Position numbers and translations under genes: made by a program
NCBI GenBank assembly: GCA_964561785.1
Contig: CAZLRF010000028.1
Location: 1 to 64,000 of the forward strand
Source of the DNA: DATBSL01 sp964561785
GTDB lineage: Bacteria; Acidobacteriota; Vicinamibacteria; Fen-336
Length of the DNA stretch: 64,000 nucleotides
Reading direction: 5' to 3'
Shown here: one piece after another, positions 48,518 to 57,453 of the stretch
Layout: each line of letters begins with the position of its first letter
Numbering within the stretch: position 1 is the stretch's first letter
The notes under the pieces: generated by a model
Seen by the model: only the letters and a program-made list of their open reading frames with translations
The model's database searches: none
What the model was told of the DNA's origin: nothing

Positions 48518-50518
48518 TCAGCCCGGGACGGGGGCCCGCTCGGGGCCGGGGGCGGCGGGCAGGGTGAAGCTGAAGCAGGCCCAGTGGCCGGGGTCCGACT
48601 CCGCCCAGATGCGACCGCCGTGCCGCTCCACGACCTGGCGGGAGACGTAGAGCCCCAGGCCCGTGCCGGCCCTGGTATCGGCCCCGTCCTCGCGCAGGCG
48701 GGAGAACCGGCGGAACAGCCGCTCGGCGTCGCTCGGGGCGAAGCCCGGCCCGTCGTTCCAGACGCTGCAGGTGATCTCGTCGGCCCCCGCGTGCGCGCCG
48801 ATGCGCACGCGGCCCCCGATGCCCCCGTACTTGATCGCGTTCGACACGAGGTTCTCGAGGACCAGGCTGACCAGGCCCTTGTCGCAGCGCGCCACGACGT
48901 CGGGCGCGACGTCGAGGCAGAACGTCATCCGGCGCTCGCGGGCCAGCTCCTTCACCCGCTCGACGAGGGGAACGACCACGGCCTCCAGGAGCGGCACGTC
49001 CTCGAGGGCGAGGCGGAGCCCGCCCTCTTCGAGCCGGCCGAGGTTGAGGTAGTTGGCGATCGTGGCCTGCAGGTAGTCGGCCGAGTGGGCGGTCGAGCGC
49101 AGCGCCGCCTGCTGGGCCTCGTTGAGCGACCCGAGGAGGCCCTCCCGGAGCGACCCGATCCCGAAGACGATCGAGGCGAGGGGGCTCTTGAGCTCGTGGG
49201 TCACGAACCCCAGCATCTCCAGGTAGGCGCGGTTCCTCTCCGCGGCCTCCGCGTAGGCCTTCTCGAGGGCGGCCCTGCCCTCCTCGAGGTCCCGCTTCTG
49301 CGCGGCGAGGGCCTCCGCCATCGAGTTGAACGCCCGGGCGAGCTCGACGAACTCCTGGCTCCCCGAGCCGACGGGCACGCGCGCCGCGAGGTTCCCGGCC
49401 GCGATCTCGCGGGTCGCCGCGACCAGCCGGGCCACCGGGCGCCGGATCGAGTGCGACACCAGCAGGGCGGCGAGGGCGGAGAGCAGGACGGCGAGGAAGC
49501 TCAGGGCCAGGTACTCGCGGGCGAGGCCGGTGCGGTACTGCAGGTAGGCCTTCTCGAGGAGCCCCACGTAGATGATGCCGACGACCCGCCCCTCCGGGTC
49601 GCGGATCGGGTCGTAGGCGGAGAGGTACCAGTCGTTCACCACGAAGGCGCGGTCGGCGAACCGCTCGCCCCGCTCGAGGACCTTCTCGTAGACCTCGCGC
49701 GACACGCGCGTGCCGAGCGCGCGGGTGCCGGCGTCGAGCATCACGTTGGTCGCGATCCGGACGTCCCCGAGGAAGAGGGTGACCGTGCCCACGGGCTTTC
49801 CCTCGTACGTGCGGTCCCCGAACACGGTCGTCCGGATGCGGTCCACCAGCGAGAACTTGCGGTTGAGGAGGATTCCGCCCACGAGGGCGCCCCGGACGTT
49901 GCCCGCGGCGTCGAGGATCGGCATGGCCGCCTCGAGGACGAGCCCGCGGTCCTCCGCGAGGCGGTCGGTGGGCACGGCGCGCTCCGTGAACACGAGCGGG
50001 ACGTACGCGCGCTCGGCCAGGTCGGGCGCCTTGGTGCGAAGCGCCTCCGCGGTGACGACGATGGTCCCGCTCGCCGCCTCCCCGGAGAGAGCCCGCCTCA
50101 CGACGGGGTCCTGGCCGAGCGCATCGCCGCGGCGGTAGGGCGTGCGGGAGCGGAGGAGGACCTTGCCGGAGGCGTCGACCACCGTGAGGATGTCGAGCTC
50201 GTGCTTCAGGCGGAGGCTCTCCAGCTCGCTGCGCAGCTCCTCCGGGCTCGACTCCCCGCGGAAGGCGGCGAGGATGGGCGCGAGCTGGCTGACCAGGCTG
50301 AGGACGGTCTGGACGTGGCCGCGCTCGGCCTCGAACGCGGCCCAGGCCGCGCCGAGGTCGATCTCGACCCGCCGCATCGCCTCGCCCCTCAGGGTTCGCG
50401 AGATGAAGGTGAGGCCGGCGGGGATGCCGATGGAGCCCACCAGGCAGAGCACGAGGAGGAAGCCCAGGAGCATGCGCGCCCCCAGGCCGAGCCTCTTCAG
50501 CGGCGCTGCACCAGGCAT
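48518..50518 (-). CDS. Cache-domain sensor histidine kinase
   Basis: The protein is 666 residues. First helix at about 12-34, a periplasmic Cache-type sensor (about 45-305, ending in GRVVGIIYVGLLEKAYLQ), second helix about 315-340, HAMP and coiled coil to about 425, HisKA with His441 (THELKSPLAS), and HATPase (about 545-655: ENLVSNAIKY, DGPGF, GTGLGLY). All catalytic boxes are present. The periplasmic domain probably senses a small molecule. The start overlaps the SDR paralogue stop by 22 bases, so the two genes form one operon convergent to the hydrogenase operon. Confidence 0.92.
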   Translation of the reverse strand: MPGAAPLKRLGLGARMLLGFLLVLCLVGSIGIPAGLTFISRTLRGEAMRRVEIDLGAAWAAFEAERGHVQTVLSLVSQLAPILAAFRGESSPEELRSELESLRLKHELDILTVVDASGKVLLRSRTPYRRGDALGQDPVVRRALSGEAASGTIVVTAEALRTKAPDLAERAYVPLVFTERAVPTDRLAEDRGLVLEAAMPILDAAGNVRGALVGGILLNRKFSLVDRIRTTVFGDRTYEGKPVGTVTLFLGDVRIATNVMLDAGTRALGTRVSREVYEKVLERGERFADRAFVVNDWYLSAYDPIRDPEGRVVGIIYVGLLEKAYLQYRTGLAREYLALSFLAVLLSALAALLVSHSIRRPVARLVAATREIAAGNLAARVPVGSGSQEFVELARAFNSMAEALAAQKRDLEEGRAALEKAYAEAAERNRAYLEMLGFVTHELKSPLASIVFGIGSLREGLLGSLNEAQQAALRSTAHSADYLQATIANYLNLGRLEEGGLRLALEDVPLLEAVVVPLVERVKELARERRMTFCLDVAPDVVARCDKGLVSLVLENLVSNAIKYGGIGGRVRIGAHAGADEITCSVWNDGPGFAPSDAERLFRRFSRLREDGADTRAGTGLGLYVSRQVVERHGGRIWAESDPGHWACFSFTLPAAPGPERAPVPG

Positions 50519-52110
50519 TGCCAGATCGTCTCCGCGAGCTGCTCCTGTCCCGAGAGGGGCGGGGCGCCCGCCTCGCCCGCCGCCTCCATCGTCTCGCCGG
50601 CGCCGGCCTGGAAGCGCTCGTACTGGTCGAGCAGCTCGTCCTTGCCGAGGTCGAGGGGGACGCTGACCCTCTCGTACAGCTCCCGGTCGAAGCCCGCGAG
50701 CTCGCGCCGCCGGGCGAGCCACGCCCGGGTCTCCTCCCGGAGCAGGTCGAGGAGCAGACCGAGCTCCTCGCCCGTGAAGCCCAGCTCGAAGCGCCGGCGC
50801 GCGGTCATGGCCAGGTAGTTGAGGAGGAGCATCCGGTTGCTGTTCTGGACGGAGTTGAGCAGCAGCCGATAGAGGAGCCGGACGTACCACTCCCGCTCGG
50901 AGGGGTCCATCCGCAGCAGGCCGCCCCACGGCGGCCCGGAGGCGGACGCCAGCCGCCCGGTGACCGCGCGGACCACCTGGTCCTCGCCGTCGAGGAGGGC
51001 GTGGTAGATCCGGAGGTCCGGCCGCAGGGGCGCCCGGGTGAGGGTCGCCGTGTTGCGGGCCAGCCACTCGAAGGGCTCGCTCTTCAGCCGCTCGATGAGG
51101 AAGGGGAGGCGCCGCTCGATCTGGAAGCGCGGGTTCGGCGCCCAGCCGAGCCGCTCCCGGGTGCGCCGGTTGTCCACCTCCAGCCTCTTGTCCAGGTAGT
51201 GCCGCATCCAGGCCCGCTCGAAGGGCGGGCGGCCGATCGCCCGGCCTCCGAGGTCCATCGCCACGAGACCGAGCGAGGCGAGCGGGGCGGGCACGAACAG
51301 GGGCGACCGCGCGCGCCCGAAGTAGGACAGCGTGGCGAGGCGGTAGAGGTGGGCGAGCGGCGTGCTGCCCGACGTGCTGGCCACCAGCACCTCGGTCGGG
51401 CCAGGGGCGCACGGGAAGGCGAGCAGCCTGCGGAAGAACGCCACCAGGTCCCGGATGTGGATGTAGGGGATCGCCATCTCCCCCCGCCCGGCCAGGATGC
51501 GGGATCGCCAGCTCGAGGAGAGCCAGGTCCGCAGGAAGACGTAGAGGGGCGGGTACTCGCACCAGTCGCTGTAGATCGCGCCGAATCGCGCGATCCGCGA
51601 GGGCAGGGACGGCGAGATCTCCCGCACGAGGCGCTCGCCCTCCCGCTTGCTCCAGGCGTAGACGTGCGCGCCGTCGGGGGGCGTCGTCTCGTCGACCGGC
51701 CCCTCGGGGCGGGGAAACGCGCACGCGGCCACGGAGCTGCCGAAGACGAAGCCGCCGATCCCGCTCTCGCGCGTGGCCTCGAGGACGTTCCGGGTGCCGT
51801 CGACGTTGGTGCGCCGGTACTCGGGGTGCTCCTCCCCCGTGAAGTCGTAGTAGGCGGCCAGGTGGACGAGCACACGGGCGCCGCCGGCCGTCCTGATCTC
51901 GCGGAAGGTCCGGGCGAGGCCGTCGCGGTCGGCGATGTCCACCCGCATCCAGGCGATGTTCGGGTGGACGGGCGCCCCGCAGTCGTGCTGGGAGCGGCGG
52001 GCGATCGCGAAGATCCGGTGGTCGTTCTTGAGGTCGTCGAGGAGGTGCCGCCCCACGAAGCCGGAGGCGCCGGTGAGGACCAGCGTCCCGGGGTTCGAGG
52101 GAGTGGGCAT
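50497..52110 (-). CDS. SDR-family NAD(P)-binding enzyme with a C-terminal helical domain, copy 2
   Basis: The protein is 537 residues. SDR part (about 1-335): TGASGFVGRHLL, FGSSVAAC and the catalytic YAWSK. Stretches such as SDWCEY, PLYVFLRTWLS and YDFTGEE are shared with copy 1, so the two are close paralogues. The C-terminal part (about 365-537) is again helical, longer and more divergent; FTGEELGLLLDLLREETRAWLARR resembles the sensor-like domain of copy 1. ATG at 52108-52110. It is divergent from hypF by 127 bases and is followed by the histidine kinase gene. Confidence 0.75.
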   Translation of the reverse strand: MPTPSNPGTLVLTGASGFVGRHLLDDLKNDHRIFAIARRSQHDCGAPVHPNIAWMRVDIADRDGLARTFREIRTAGGARVLVHLAAYYDFTGEEHPEYRRTNVDGTRNVLEATRESGIGGFVFGSSVAACAFPRPEGPVDETTPPDGAHVYAWSKREGERLVREISPSLPSRIARFGAIYSDWCEYPPLYVFLRTWLSSSWRSRILAGRGEMAIPYIHIRDLVAFFRRLLAFPCAPGPTEVLVASTSGSTPLAHLYRLATLSYFGRARSPLFVPAPLASLGLVAMDLGGRAIGRPPFERAWMRHYLDKRLEVDNRRTRERLGWAPNPRFQIERRLPFLIERLKSEPFEWLARNTATLTRAPLRPDLRIYHALLDGEDQVVRAVTGRLASASGPPWGGLLRMDPSEREWYVRLLYRLLLNSVQNSNRMLLLNYLAMTARRRFELGFTGEELGLLLDLLREETRAWLARRRELAGFDRELYERVSVPLDLGKDELLDQYERFQAGAGETMEAAGEAGAPPLSGQEQLAETIWQCLVQRR

Positions 52111-52237
52111 TCGGGGGCGGCCTCCGTACGGCTCTCCGCCGCGGCGAGACGTGGGAATGATACAGGAGGGACGCCGGCGACGGACGGCCGGCCGAGCGGC
52201 TTGCCGGGTCGCCCGGCGCGTGGTCTGATGTCGTGAG

Positions 52238-54559
52238 GTGGGAGAAGCGACGGACGCCGACCCGGCGATCGAAGGCAGACGCATCGAGGTCCAGGGGATC
52301 GTTCAGGGCGTGGGCTTCCGCCCGTGGGTCTACCGGCTGGCCGTCGAGCAGGGAATCCGCGGGCGGGTTCGCAACGACCCCCAGGGAGCGACGATCGAAG
52401 CGTTCGGCTCCCCCGAGACGCTCGACGCCTTCCTCCGGCGCCTCCGGGCCGAGGCGCCCCCGGCCGCTCTGCTTCGGAGCCTGCGGGAGGTGCGAATCCC
52501 CGCCGAGCGCCTCTCCGGCTTCGCCATCGTCCCGAGCGAGGACGAAGGCGCTCGCCGGGTCTCGATCCCGCCCGACCTCGCCACCTGCCCGGAGTGTCTG
52601 CGCGAGGTGGCAGACCCCACCGACCGGCGCCACGGCTACCCCTTCACGAACTGCACGCACTGCGGCCCGCGGTACACGATCGCGGTGGACGTCCCGTACG
52701 ACCGGCCCGCGACCACCATGGCCGCCTTCCCGATGTGCGCCGACTGCCGCCGGGAGTACGAGGACCCCCTCGACCGCCGCTTCCACGCGCAGCCGGTCGC
52801 CTGCCCCGCCTGCGGCCCCCGGGTGCGGCTCGTCGACGCCGACGGGGCCCCCCTCGATCCCGAGGAGGGGCCGCTCGCCGCCGCCGCACGGGCCCTCGGC
52901 CAGGGCAGGATCGTGGCCGTCAAGGGCCTCGGCGGCTACCACCTGGCCTGCGACGCGACGTCGAGCGCGGCCGTCCTCCGCCTGCGCGAGCGCAAGCGGC
53001 GCGACGAGAAGCCGTTCGCGGTGATGGTCGGGAGCCTCGACGCCGCGCGGGAGGTCGCCGCCCTGGCTCCCGACGAGGAGGGCCTGCTCGCCTCCGTCGA
53101 GCGTCCCATCGTCCTCGTCCGGCGCCGGGAGGGGTCCGCGCTCGCGCCGGAGGTGGCCCCCGGAAACCCCCTGGTCGGCCTGCTGCTCGCCTACACGCCG
53201 CTGCACCACCTGCTCCTCGAGGCGGCCGGCCGGCCGCTCGTGATGACGTCGGGCAACCTCTCCGAGGAGCCGATGGCCGCCGGCGACGAGGAGGCACTCG
53301 GGCGCCTGCGCGGCATCGCCGACCTCTTCCTCGCCCACGATCGAGCGATCGAGAACCGCTGCGACGACTCGGTCGCCCGCGTGATCGCGGGCCGGCCGAC
53401 CCTGATGCGCCGCTCGCGCGGCTACGTTCCCCGCCCGGTCCGGCTCGCGCGTCCCGTGCGCCGGCCGGTCCTGGCCTGCGGGGCCCACCTCAAGAACGCC
53501 TTCTGCCTCGCCGCCGGCGAGGAGGCCTGGCTCGGCCCCCACGTCGGCGACCTCGACAACCTGGAGGCCGTGCGCGCGTTCGAGGAGCAGGTGGAAAGGC
53601 TCGAGCGGTTCCTCGGCATCCGGCCCGAGGTGATCGCCCACGACCTCCACCCCGAGTACGCCTCGACCCGCTACGCCCTCGCCCGGCCCGAGGCGCCGAA
53701 GGTCGCGGTCCAGCACCACCACGCCCACGTGGCGGCCGCGACGGCCGAGCACGGGCTGTCCGGGCCCGTCCTCGGCCTGGCCTGGGACGGAACGGGCTAC
53801 GGCACGGACGGCTCGGCTTGGGGGGGAGAGCTTCTGCTCGTGGACGGCGCTCGCTTCGAGCGGCTGGCCACGCTGCGGCCCCTGCGCCTCCCGGGCAGCG
53901 ACGAGGCGATCCGGCAGGTCTGGCGCGTCGCGCTCGCCGCGCTCGACGACGCCTTCGACGGGCGGCCCCCGCTCGACCGCCTGCCGCTGTTCGACGCGGT
54001 GCCCGCGAGGGACGTGGCGGTCGTCCGGCAGATGGCGGCGAAGGGCCTCCACGCGCCCCTCGCCCACGGGGCGGGGCGGTGGTTCGACGCGCTCGGGGCC
54101 CTCGGACTCGGTCGCGCCCGCTCGACGTACGAGGGGCAGGTGGCGCTCGAGTGGAACCTCGTCGCGGAGGACGCGCCGGGCGAGCCGTACCCTTTCGAGC
54201 TGGAGGGCGAGGCGAGCCTCCTCCAGGTGGACCTGCGGCCGATGGTGCGCGCGGCCGTGGCCGAGCTGATGGGCGGCGCCGCCCCGGGGCGCGTGTCGGC
54301 GCGCTTCCACGAGACGATGGCCGAGGCGGGAGCCGCGCTCGTCCGCCGGGCCCTCGCCGAGCGCGGAGGCCTGCCGGTCGTCCTGACCGGCGGCTGCTTC
54401 CAGAACGAGCGCCTCGTCGAGGGCCTCCTGCGACGGCTCCCCGGGGCCCTCGTCCTGCGCCACGGCGAGGTGCCGCCGGGGGACGGGGGCGTGGCCCTCG
54501 GTCAGGCGGTGGTGGCCGACGCCACGGCCGGGGGCGTGAGGGGCGCGGCGATCGGGTAG
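52238..54559 (+). CDS. hypF: Carbamoyltransferase HypF
   Basis: The protein is 773 residues with a GTG start. It makes the thiocarbamate that becomes the cyanide ligands of the NiFe centre. Domains: acylphosphatase (about 10-95; VQGIVQGVGFRPWVYRLA), zinc fingers (about 115-210; CPEC, CTHC, CADC, CPAC), YrdC-like carbamoyl-AMP domain (about 215-400; GGYHLACDA, KRRDEKPFAVMV) and Kae1/TobZ-like C-terminal domain (HHHAHVAA, GDGGVALGQ). Length and order are normal. First gene of the hyp operon. Confidence 0.95.
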   Translation: MGEATDADPAIEGRRIEVQGIVQGVGFRPWVYRLAVEQGIRGRVRNDPQGATIEAFGSPETLDAFLRRLRAEAPPAALLRSLREVRIPAERLSGFAIVPSEDEGARRVSIPPDLATCPECLREVADPTDRRHGYPFTNCTHCGPRYTIAVDVPYDRPATTMAAFPMCADCRREYEDPLDRRFHAQPVACPACGPRVRLVDADGAPLDPEEGPLAAAARALGQGRIVAVKGLGGYHLACDATSSAAVLRLRERKRRDEKPFAVMVGSLDAAREVAALAPDEEGLLASVERPIVLVRRREGSALAPEVAPGNPLVGLLLAYTPLHHLLLEAAGRPLVMTSGNLSEEPMAAGDEEALGRLRGIADLFLAHDRAIENRCDDSVARVIAGRPTLMRRSRGYVPRPVRLARPVRRPVLACGAHLKNAFCLAAGEEAWLGPHVGDLDNLEAVRAFEEQVERLERFLGIRPEVIAHDLHPEYASTRYALARPEAPKVAVQHHHAHVAAATAEHGLSGPVLGLAWDGTGYGTDGSAWGGELLLVDGARFERLATLRPLRLPGSDEAIRQVWRVALAALDDAFDGRPPLDRLPLFDAVPARDVAVVRQMAAKGLHAPLAHGAGRWFDALGALGLGRARSTYEGQVALEWNLVAEDAPGEPYPFELEGEASLLQVDLRPMVRAAVAELMGGAAPGRVSARFHETMAEAGAALVRRALAERGGLPVVLTGGCFQNERLVEGLLRRLPGALVLRHGEVPPGDGGVALGQAVVADATAGGVRGAAIG

Positions 54560-54584
54560 AGTTGGGGGAGACGGGGGGAAGGGC

Positions 54585-54866
54585 ATGTGCCTCGCGGTGC
54601 CGGGGAAGGTCGTCGAGATCACGGGCGAGGGCGAGCTGCGCATGGGGAAGGTCGACTTCGCCGGGGTGCAGCGCCAGGCCTGCCTCGCCTACGTGCCGGA
54701 GGCGCAGCTCGGGGACTACGTCCTCGTCCACGTGGGCTTCGCGATCTCCCGGATCGACGAGAAGCAGGCGATGGAGACGCTCGAGGCGCTGCGGGAGATC
54801 GGCGAGCTGGGCGGGCTCGATGCGCCCGACACGCCCGAGGGCGCTCACCCCGCCCGGGAGCCCTGA
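54585..54866 (+). CDS. hypC: Hydrogenase assembly chaperone HypC
   Basis: The protein is 93 residues. Starts MCLAVPGKV; Cys2 is the conserved ligand that binds the Fe(CN)2CO precursor with HypD and the hydrogenase large subunit. GAGRE-like KVDFAGVQRQACLAYVPEAQLGDYVLVHVG follows. Its stop overlaps the hypD start by one base. Confidence 0.95.
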   Translation: MCLAVPGKVVEITGEGELRMGKVDFAGVQRQACLAYVPEAQLGDYVLVHVGFAISRIDEKQAMETLEALREIGELGGLDAPDTPEGAHPAREP

Positions 54867-55966
54867 TGCGGCACGTCGACGAGTACCGCGACCCGGCCGC
54901 CGTCGAGGCGGTCGTCCGGAGGATCCGCGAGACCGTCACCCGGCCGTGGACGCTGATGGAGGTGTGCGGAGGGCAGACCCATTCCATCCTGAAGTTCGGG
55001 ATGGACGAGCTGCTCCCCGAGTCGGTCCACCTCGTCCACGGTCCCGGCTGCCCCGTCTGCGTCACGCCCCTCGAGCTGATCGACCGGGCGATCGCCATCG
55101 CCTCGAGGCCCGACACGATCTTCTGCTCGTTCGGGGACATGCTCCGCGTGCCGGGATCGCGCGACGACCTCCTCAAGGTCAAGGCCCGCGGGGGCGACGT
55201 GCGGATCGTGTACTCGCCCCTCGACGCCGTGCGGCTCGCCCGCGAGAACCCGGCGCGCAAGGTCGTCTTCTTCGCGGTGGGCTTCGAGACGACCGCCCCC
55301 GCGAACGCCATGGCCGCTCGGCGGGCGAAGGCGGAGGGCCTCTCGAACTTCTCCCTCCTCGTGGCCCACGTGCTCGTGCCGCCCGCCCTCGAGGCGCTGC
55401 TCTCGGCGGACGGGGTCGAGATCCAGGGCCTGCTCGCCCCCGGCCACGTGTGCGCGGTCACCGGCTACCGCGACTACGAGCCGGTCGCGGAGAAGCACCG
55501 GATCCCCATCGTGGTCACCGGCTTCGAGCCGCTCGACCTCCTCAAGGGCATCCTCGCCGCGGTGGGCCAGCTCGAGCGGGGCGAGGCCCGGGTCGAAAAC
55601 GGCTACCCGCGCGCGGTCGTCCGGGACGGGAACCCGGCCGCGCTCGAGGTGATCGAGGACGTCTTCGTCGTCTCGGACCGGAGCTGGCGCGGCCTCGGCG
55701 AGATCCCGAGGAGCGGCTATCAGCTGTCGGCACGATACGCCGACCTCGACGCCGAGCGGGTCTTCGACGTCGGCCACGTGTCGGTGAAGGAGCCCGAGGA
55801 GTGCCGCTCCGGGCTCGTCCTCCAGGGCCGCCTGCGGCCGCCCGACTGCCCCGAGTTCGGCACGCGCTGCACGCCCGAGCACCCGCTCGGGGCGACCATG
55901 GTGTCCTCCGAGGGGGCCTGCGCCGCCTACTTCCACTACCGCCGCCCCGGGGCGGCCGCGAGCTAA
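54866..55966 (+). CDS. hypD: Hydrogenase maturation protein HypD
   Basis: The protein is 366 residues. It carries the [4Fe-4S] cluster and catalyses Fe(CN)2CO assembly with HypC. Seen: CGGQTHSILKFG, HGPGCPVCVTP, FCSFGDMLRVPGS, VGFETTAP and C-terminal GTRCTPEHPLGATMVSSEGACAAY. The overall length and motifs are standard. hypE starts 5 bases after its stop. Confidence 0.95.
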   Translation: MRHVDEYRDPAAVEAVVRRIRETVTRPWTLMEVCGGQTHSILKFGMDELLPESVHLVHGPGCPVCVTPLELIDRAIAIASRPDTIFCSFGDMLRVPGSRDDLLKVKARGGDVRIVYSPLDAVRLARENPARKVVFFAVGFETTAPANAMAARRAKAEGLSNFSLLVAHVLVPPALEALLSADGVEIQGLLAPGHVCAVTGYRDYEPVAEKHRIPIVVTGFEPLDLLKGILAAVGQLERGEARVENGYPRAVVRDGNPAALEVIEDVFVVSDRSWRGLGEIPRSGYQLSARYADLDAERVFDVGHVSVKEPEECRSGLVLQGRLRPPDCPEFGTRCTPEHPLGATMVSSEGACAAYFHYRRPGAAAS

Positions 55967-55971
55967 GGGAG

Positions 55972-57027
55972 ATGGCGCGGTCCCGCGAGGAGATGCTGAG
56001 CTGCCCTCTCCCGCTCGACCACCGGGACATCGTCGAGCTCGCCCACGGAGGCGGGGGGAAGAAGACGGCCCGCCTCGTCGAAACCCTCTTCGCGCCCGCC
56101 TTCCGCAACCCGCACCTCGAGCCGCTCGGCGACGGCGCGATCGTCACGGTGGGGAGCGAGCGGCTCGCCTTCACGACCGACACGTTCGTCGTGAAGCCGG
56201 CCTTCTTCCCCGGCGGCGACATCGGCTCGCTGGCCGTTCACGGGACGGTCAACGACCTCGCGATGTGCGGGGCGGAGCCGCTCTTCTTGAGCGCGGGCTA
56301 CCTCCTCGAGGAGGGCTTCCCGATGCGGGACCTCGAGCGGATCGTGGCCTCGATGGCCTCCGCCTGCGCGACGGCCGGGGTCCCGCTCGTCACCGGCGAC
56401 ACGAAGGTCGTCGACCGGGGCAAGGGCGACGGGATCTACGTCAACACCTCCGGTGTCGGCCGCGTGCGCGACGGGGTGAACGTGGGTCCGGGCCGGGCCG
56501 CGCCCGGCGACGCGGTGATCGTCTCGGGCCCGGTGGGGGACCACGGCATCGCCGTGATGGCCGCGCGCGAGGGGATCGACTTCGAGACCGCCCTGCTCTC
56601 CGACTCGGCGCCCGTCCTCGTTCCCGTGCGGGCGCTCCTCGACGCCGTCCCCGACACCCGCGTCCTGCGCGACCCCACCCGCGGCGGCCTCGCCACCGCC
56701 CTGTGCGAGATCGCCCTGTCCTCGAAGGTCGGGATCCGCCTCGAGGAGACCGAGATCCCCGTGCGGCCGGAGGTGCGCGGGGCCTGCGAGCTGCTCGGCT
56801 TCGACCCGCTCTACGTGGCCTGCGAGGGCCGCTTCCTCGCGATCGTGCCCGGCGAGCGGGCGGAGGCCGCCCTCGCGGCCGTGCGCTCGGCGCCCGGGGG
56901 CGAAGCGGCCCGGCGGATCGGCTCGGTCGTCGCCGAAGACCCCGGCCGCCTCGTCCTGCGGACGCGCATCGGCTCCCACCGCCTGCTCGAGCGCCTCACC
57001 GGCGAGCAGCTGCCGAGGATCTGCTGA
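55972..57027 (+). CDS. hypE: Hydrogenase maturation protein HypE
   Basis: The protein is 351 residues. It converts the carbamoyl group from HypF to cyanide on its C-terminal cysteine; the chain ends in PRIC as required. AIR-synthase-like motifs ELAHGGGGK, TDTFVV, GTVNDLA, GDTKVV and DPTRGGLA are visible. ATG at 55972. A hairpin (57042-57066) and a short repeat separate it from hypA. Confidence 0.95.
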   Translation: MARSREEMLSCPLPLDHRDIVELAHGGGGKKTARLVETLFAPAFRNPHLEPLGDGAIVTVGSERLAFTTDTFVVKPAFFPGGDIGSLAVHGTVNDLAMCGAEPLFLSAGYLLEEGFPMRDLERIVASMASACATAGVPLVTGDTKVVDRGKGDGIYVNTSGVGRVRDGVNVGPGRAAPGDAVIVSGPVGDHGIAVMAAREGIDFETALLSDSAPVLVPVRALLDAVPDTRVLRDPTRGGLATALCEIALSSKVGIRLEETEIPVRPEVRGACELLGFDPLYVACEGRFLAIVPGERAEAALAAVRSAPGGEAARRIGSVVAEDPGRLVLRTRIGSHRLLERLTGEQLPRIC

Positions 57028-57041
57028 TGCCCTCCGAGGGA

Positions 57042-57066
57042 CTCCGGCGGGACGGGTCCCGAGGAG
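57042..57066 (+). repeat. Hairpin between hypE and hypA
   Basis: CTCC/GGAG and CGGGAC/GTCCCG stems with small bulges and a GG loop, 15 bases after the hypE stop. No U-run follows. It could attenuate or process the operon message. Confidence 0.35.
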
Positions 57067-57078
57067 ATCTATCCGTGT

Positions 57079-57104
57079 CCGTAGCGAAAGCCCCCTCGAA
57101 GGCC
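57079..57104. repeat. Third unit of the short dispersed repeat
   Basis: 26 bases, 20 identical to the unit at 30121-30146, including CCGTAGCGAA without a gap. As at 30 kb it follows a hairpin in an intergenic spacer. See the tandem pair at 30121-30174. Confidence 0.3.
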
Positions 57105-57114
57105 GGTGTCCGTG

Positions 57115-57453
57115 ATGCATGAATACTCCTTAGTCCGCGCCATGGTCGACCGCGTCGAGCAGGAGGCCCGGGCCCGCAAGGCCACCGCGGTGAGCCGCCT
57201 CGCCGTCCGCATCGGATCGATGTCCGGCGTCGAGCCGGAGCTGTTCGCCTCGGCCTTCACCCTCTGCCGCGAGGGCATCGTGGCGGGGGCCGAGCTCGAG
57301 CTGCGGCGCAGCGAGGCGGCCTGGGCGTGCCCGGCCTGCGGCGCCGCGATACCATCGGGGGCGGTGCTGCGCTGCGCGTCCTGCGACGTCCCGGCGAGGC
57401 TCGTGAGCGGCGACGAGATCCTCCTCGAGCAGATCGAGATGGAGGTGCCCTGA
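57115..57453 (+). CDS. hypA: Hydrogenase nickel-insertion protein HypA
   Basis: The protein is 112 residues. HypA needs His2 as nickel ligand, so the start is the ATG followed by CAT at 57115; the upstream in-frame start at 57106 would bury it. The zinc site is CPAC, 12 residues, then CASC. It delivers nickel to the large subunit with HypB, whose gene begins at its stop codon. Confidence 0.95.
   Translation: MHEYSLVRAMVDRVEQEARARKATAVSRLAVRIGSMSGVEPELFASAFTLCREGIVAGAELELRRSEAAWACPACGAAIPSGAVLRCASCDVPARLVSGDEILLEQIEMEVP

Noticed and set aside
48518..54643. A 2041-codon open frame on the minus strand
   Set aside because: Only its part up to 50518 is the histidine kinase. The rest reads through the SDR and hypF genes in a wrong frame with the low-complexity look typical of GC-rich antisense frames.
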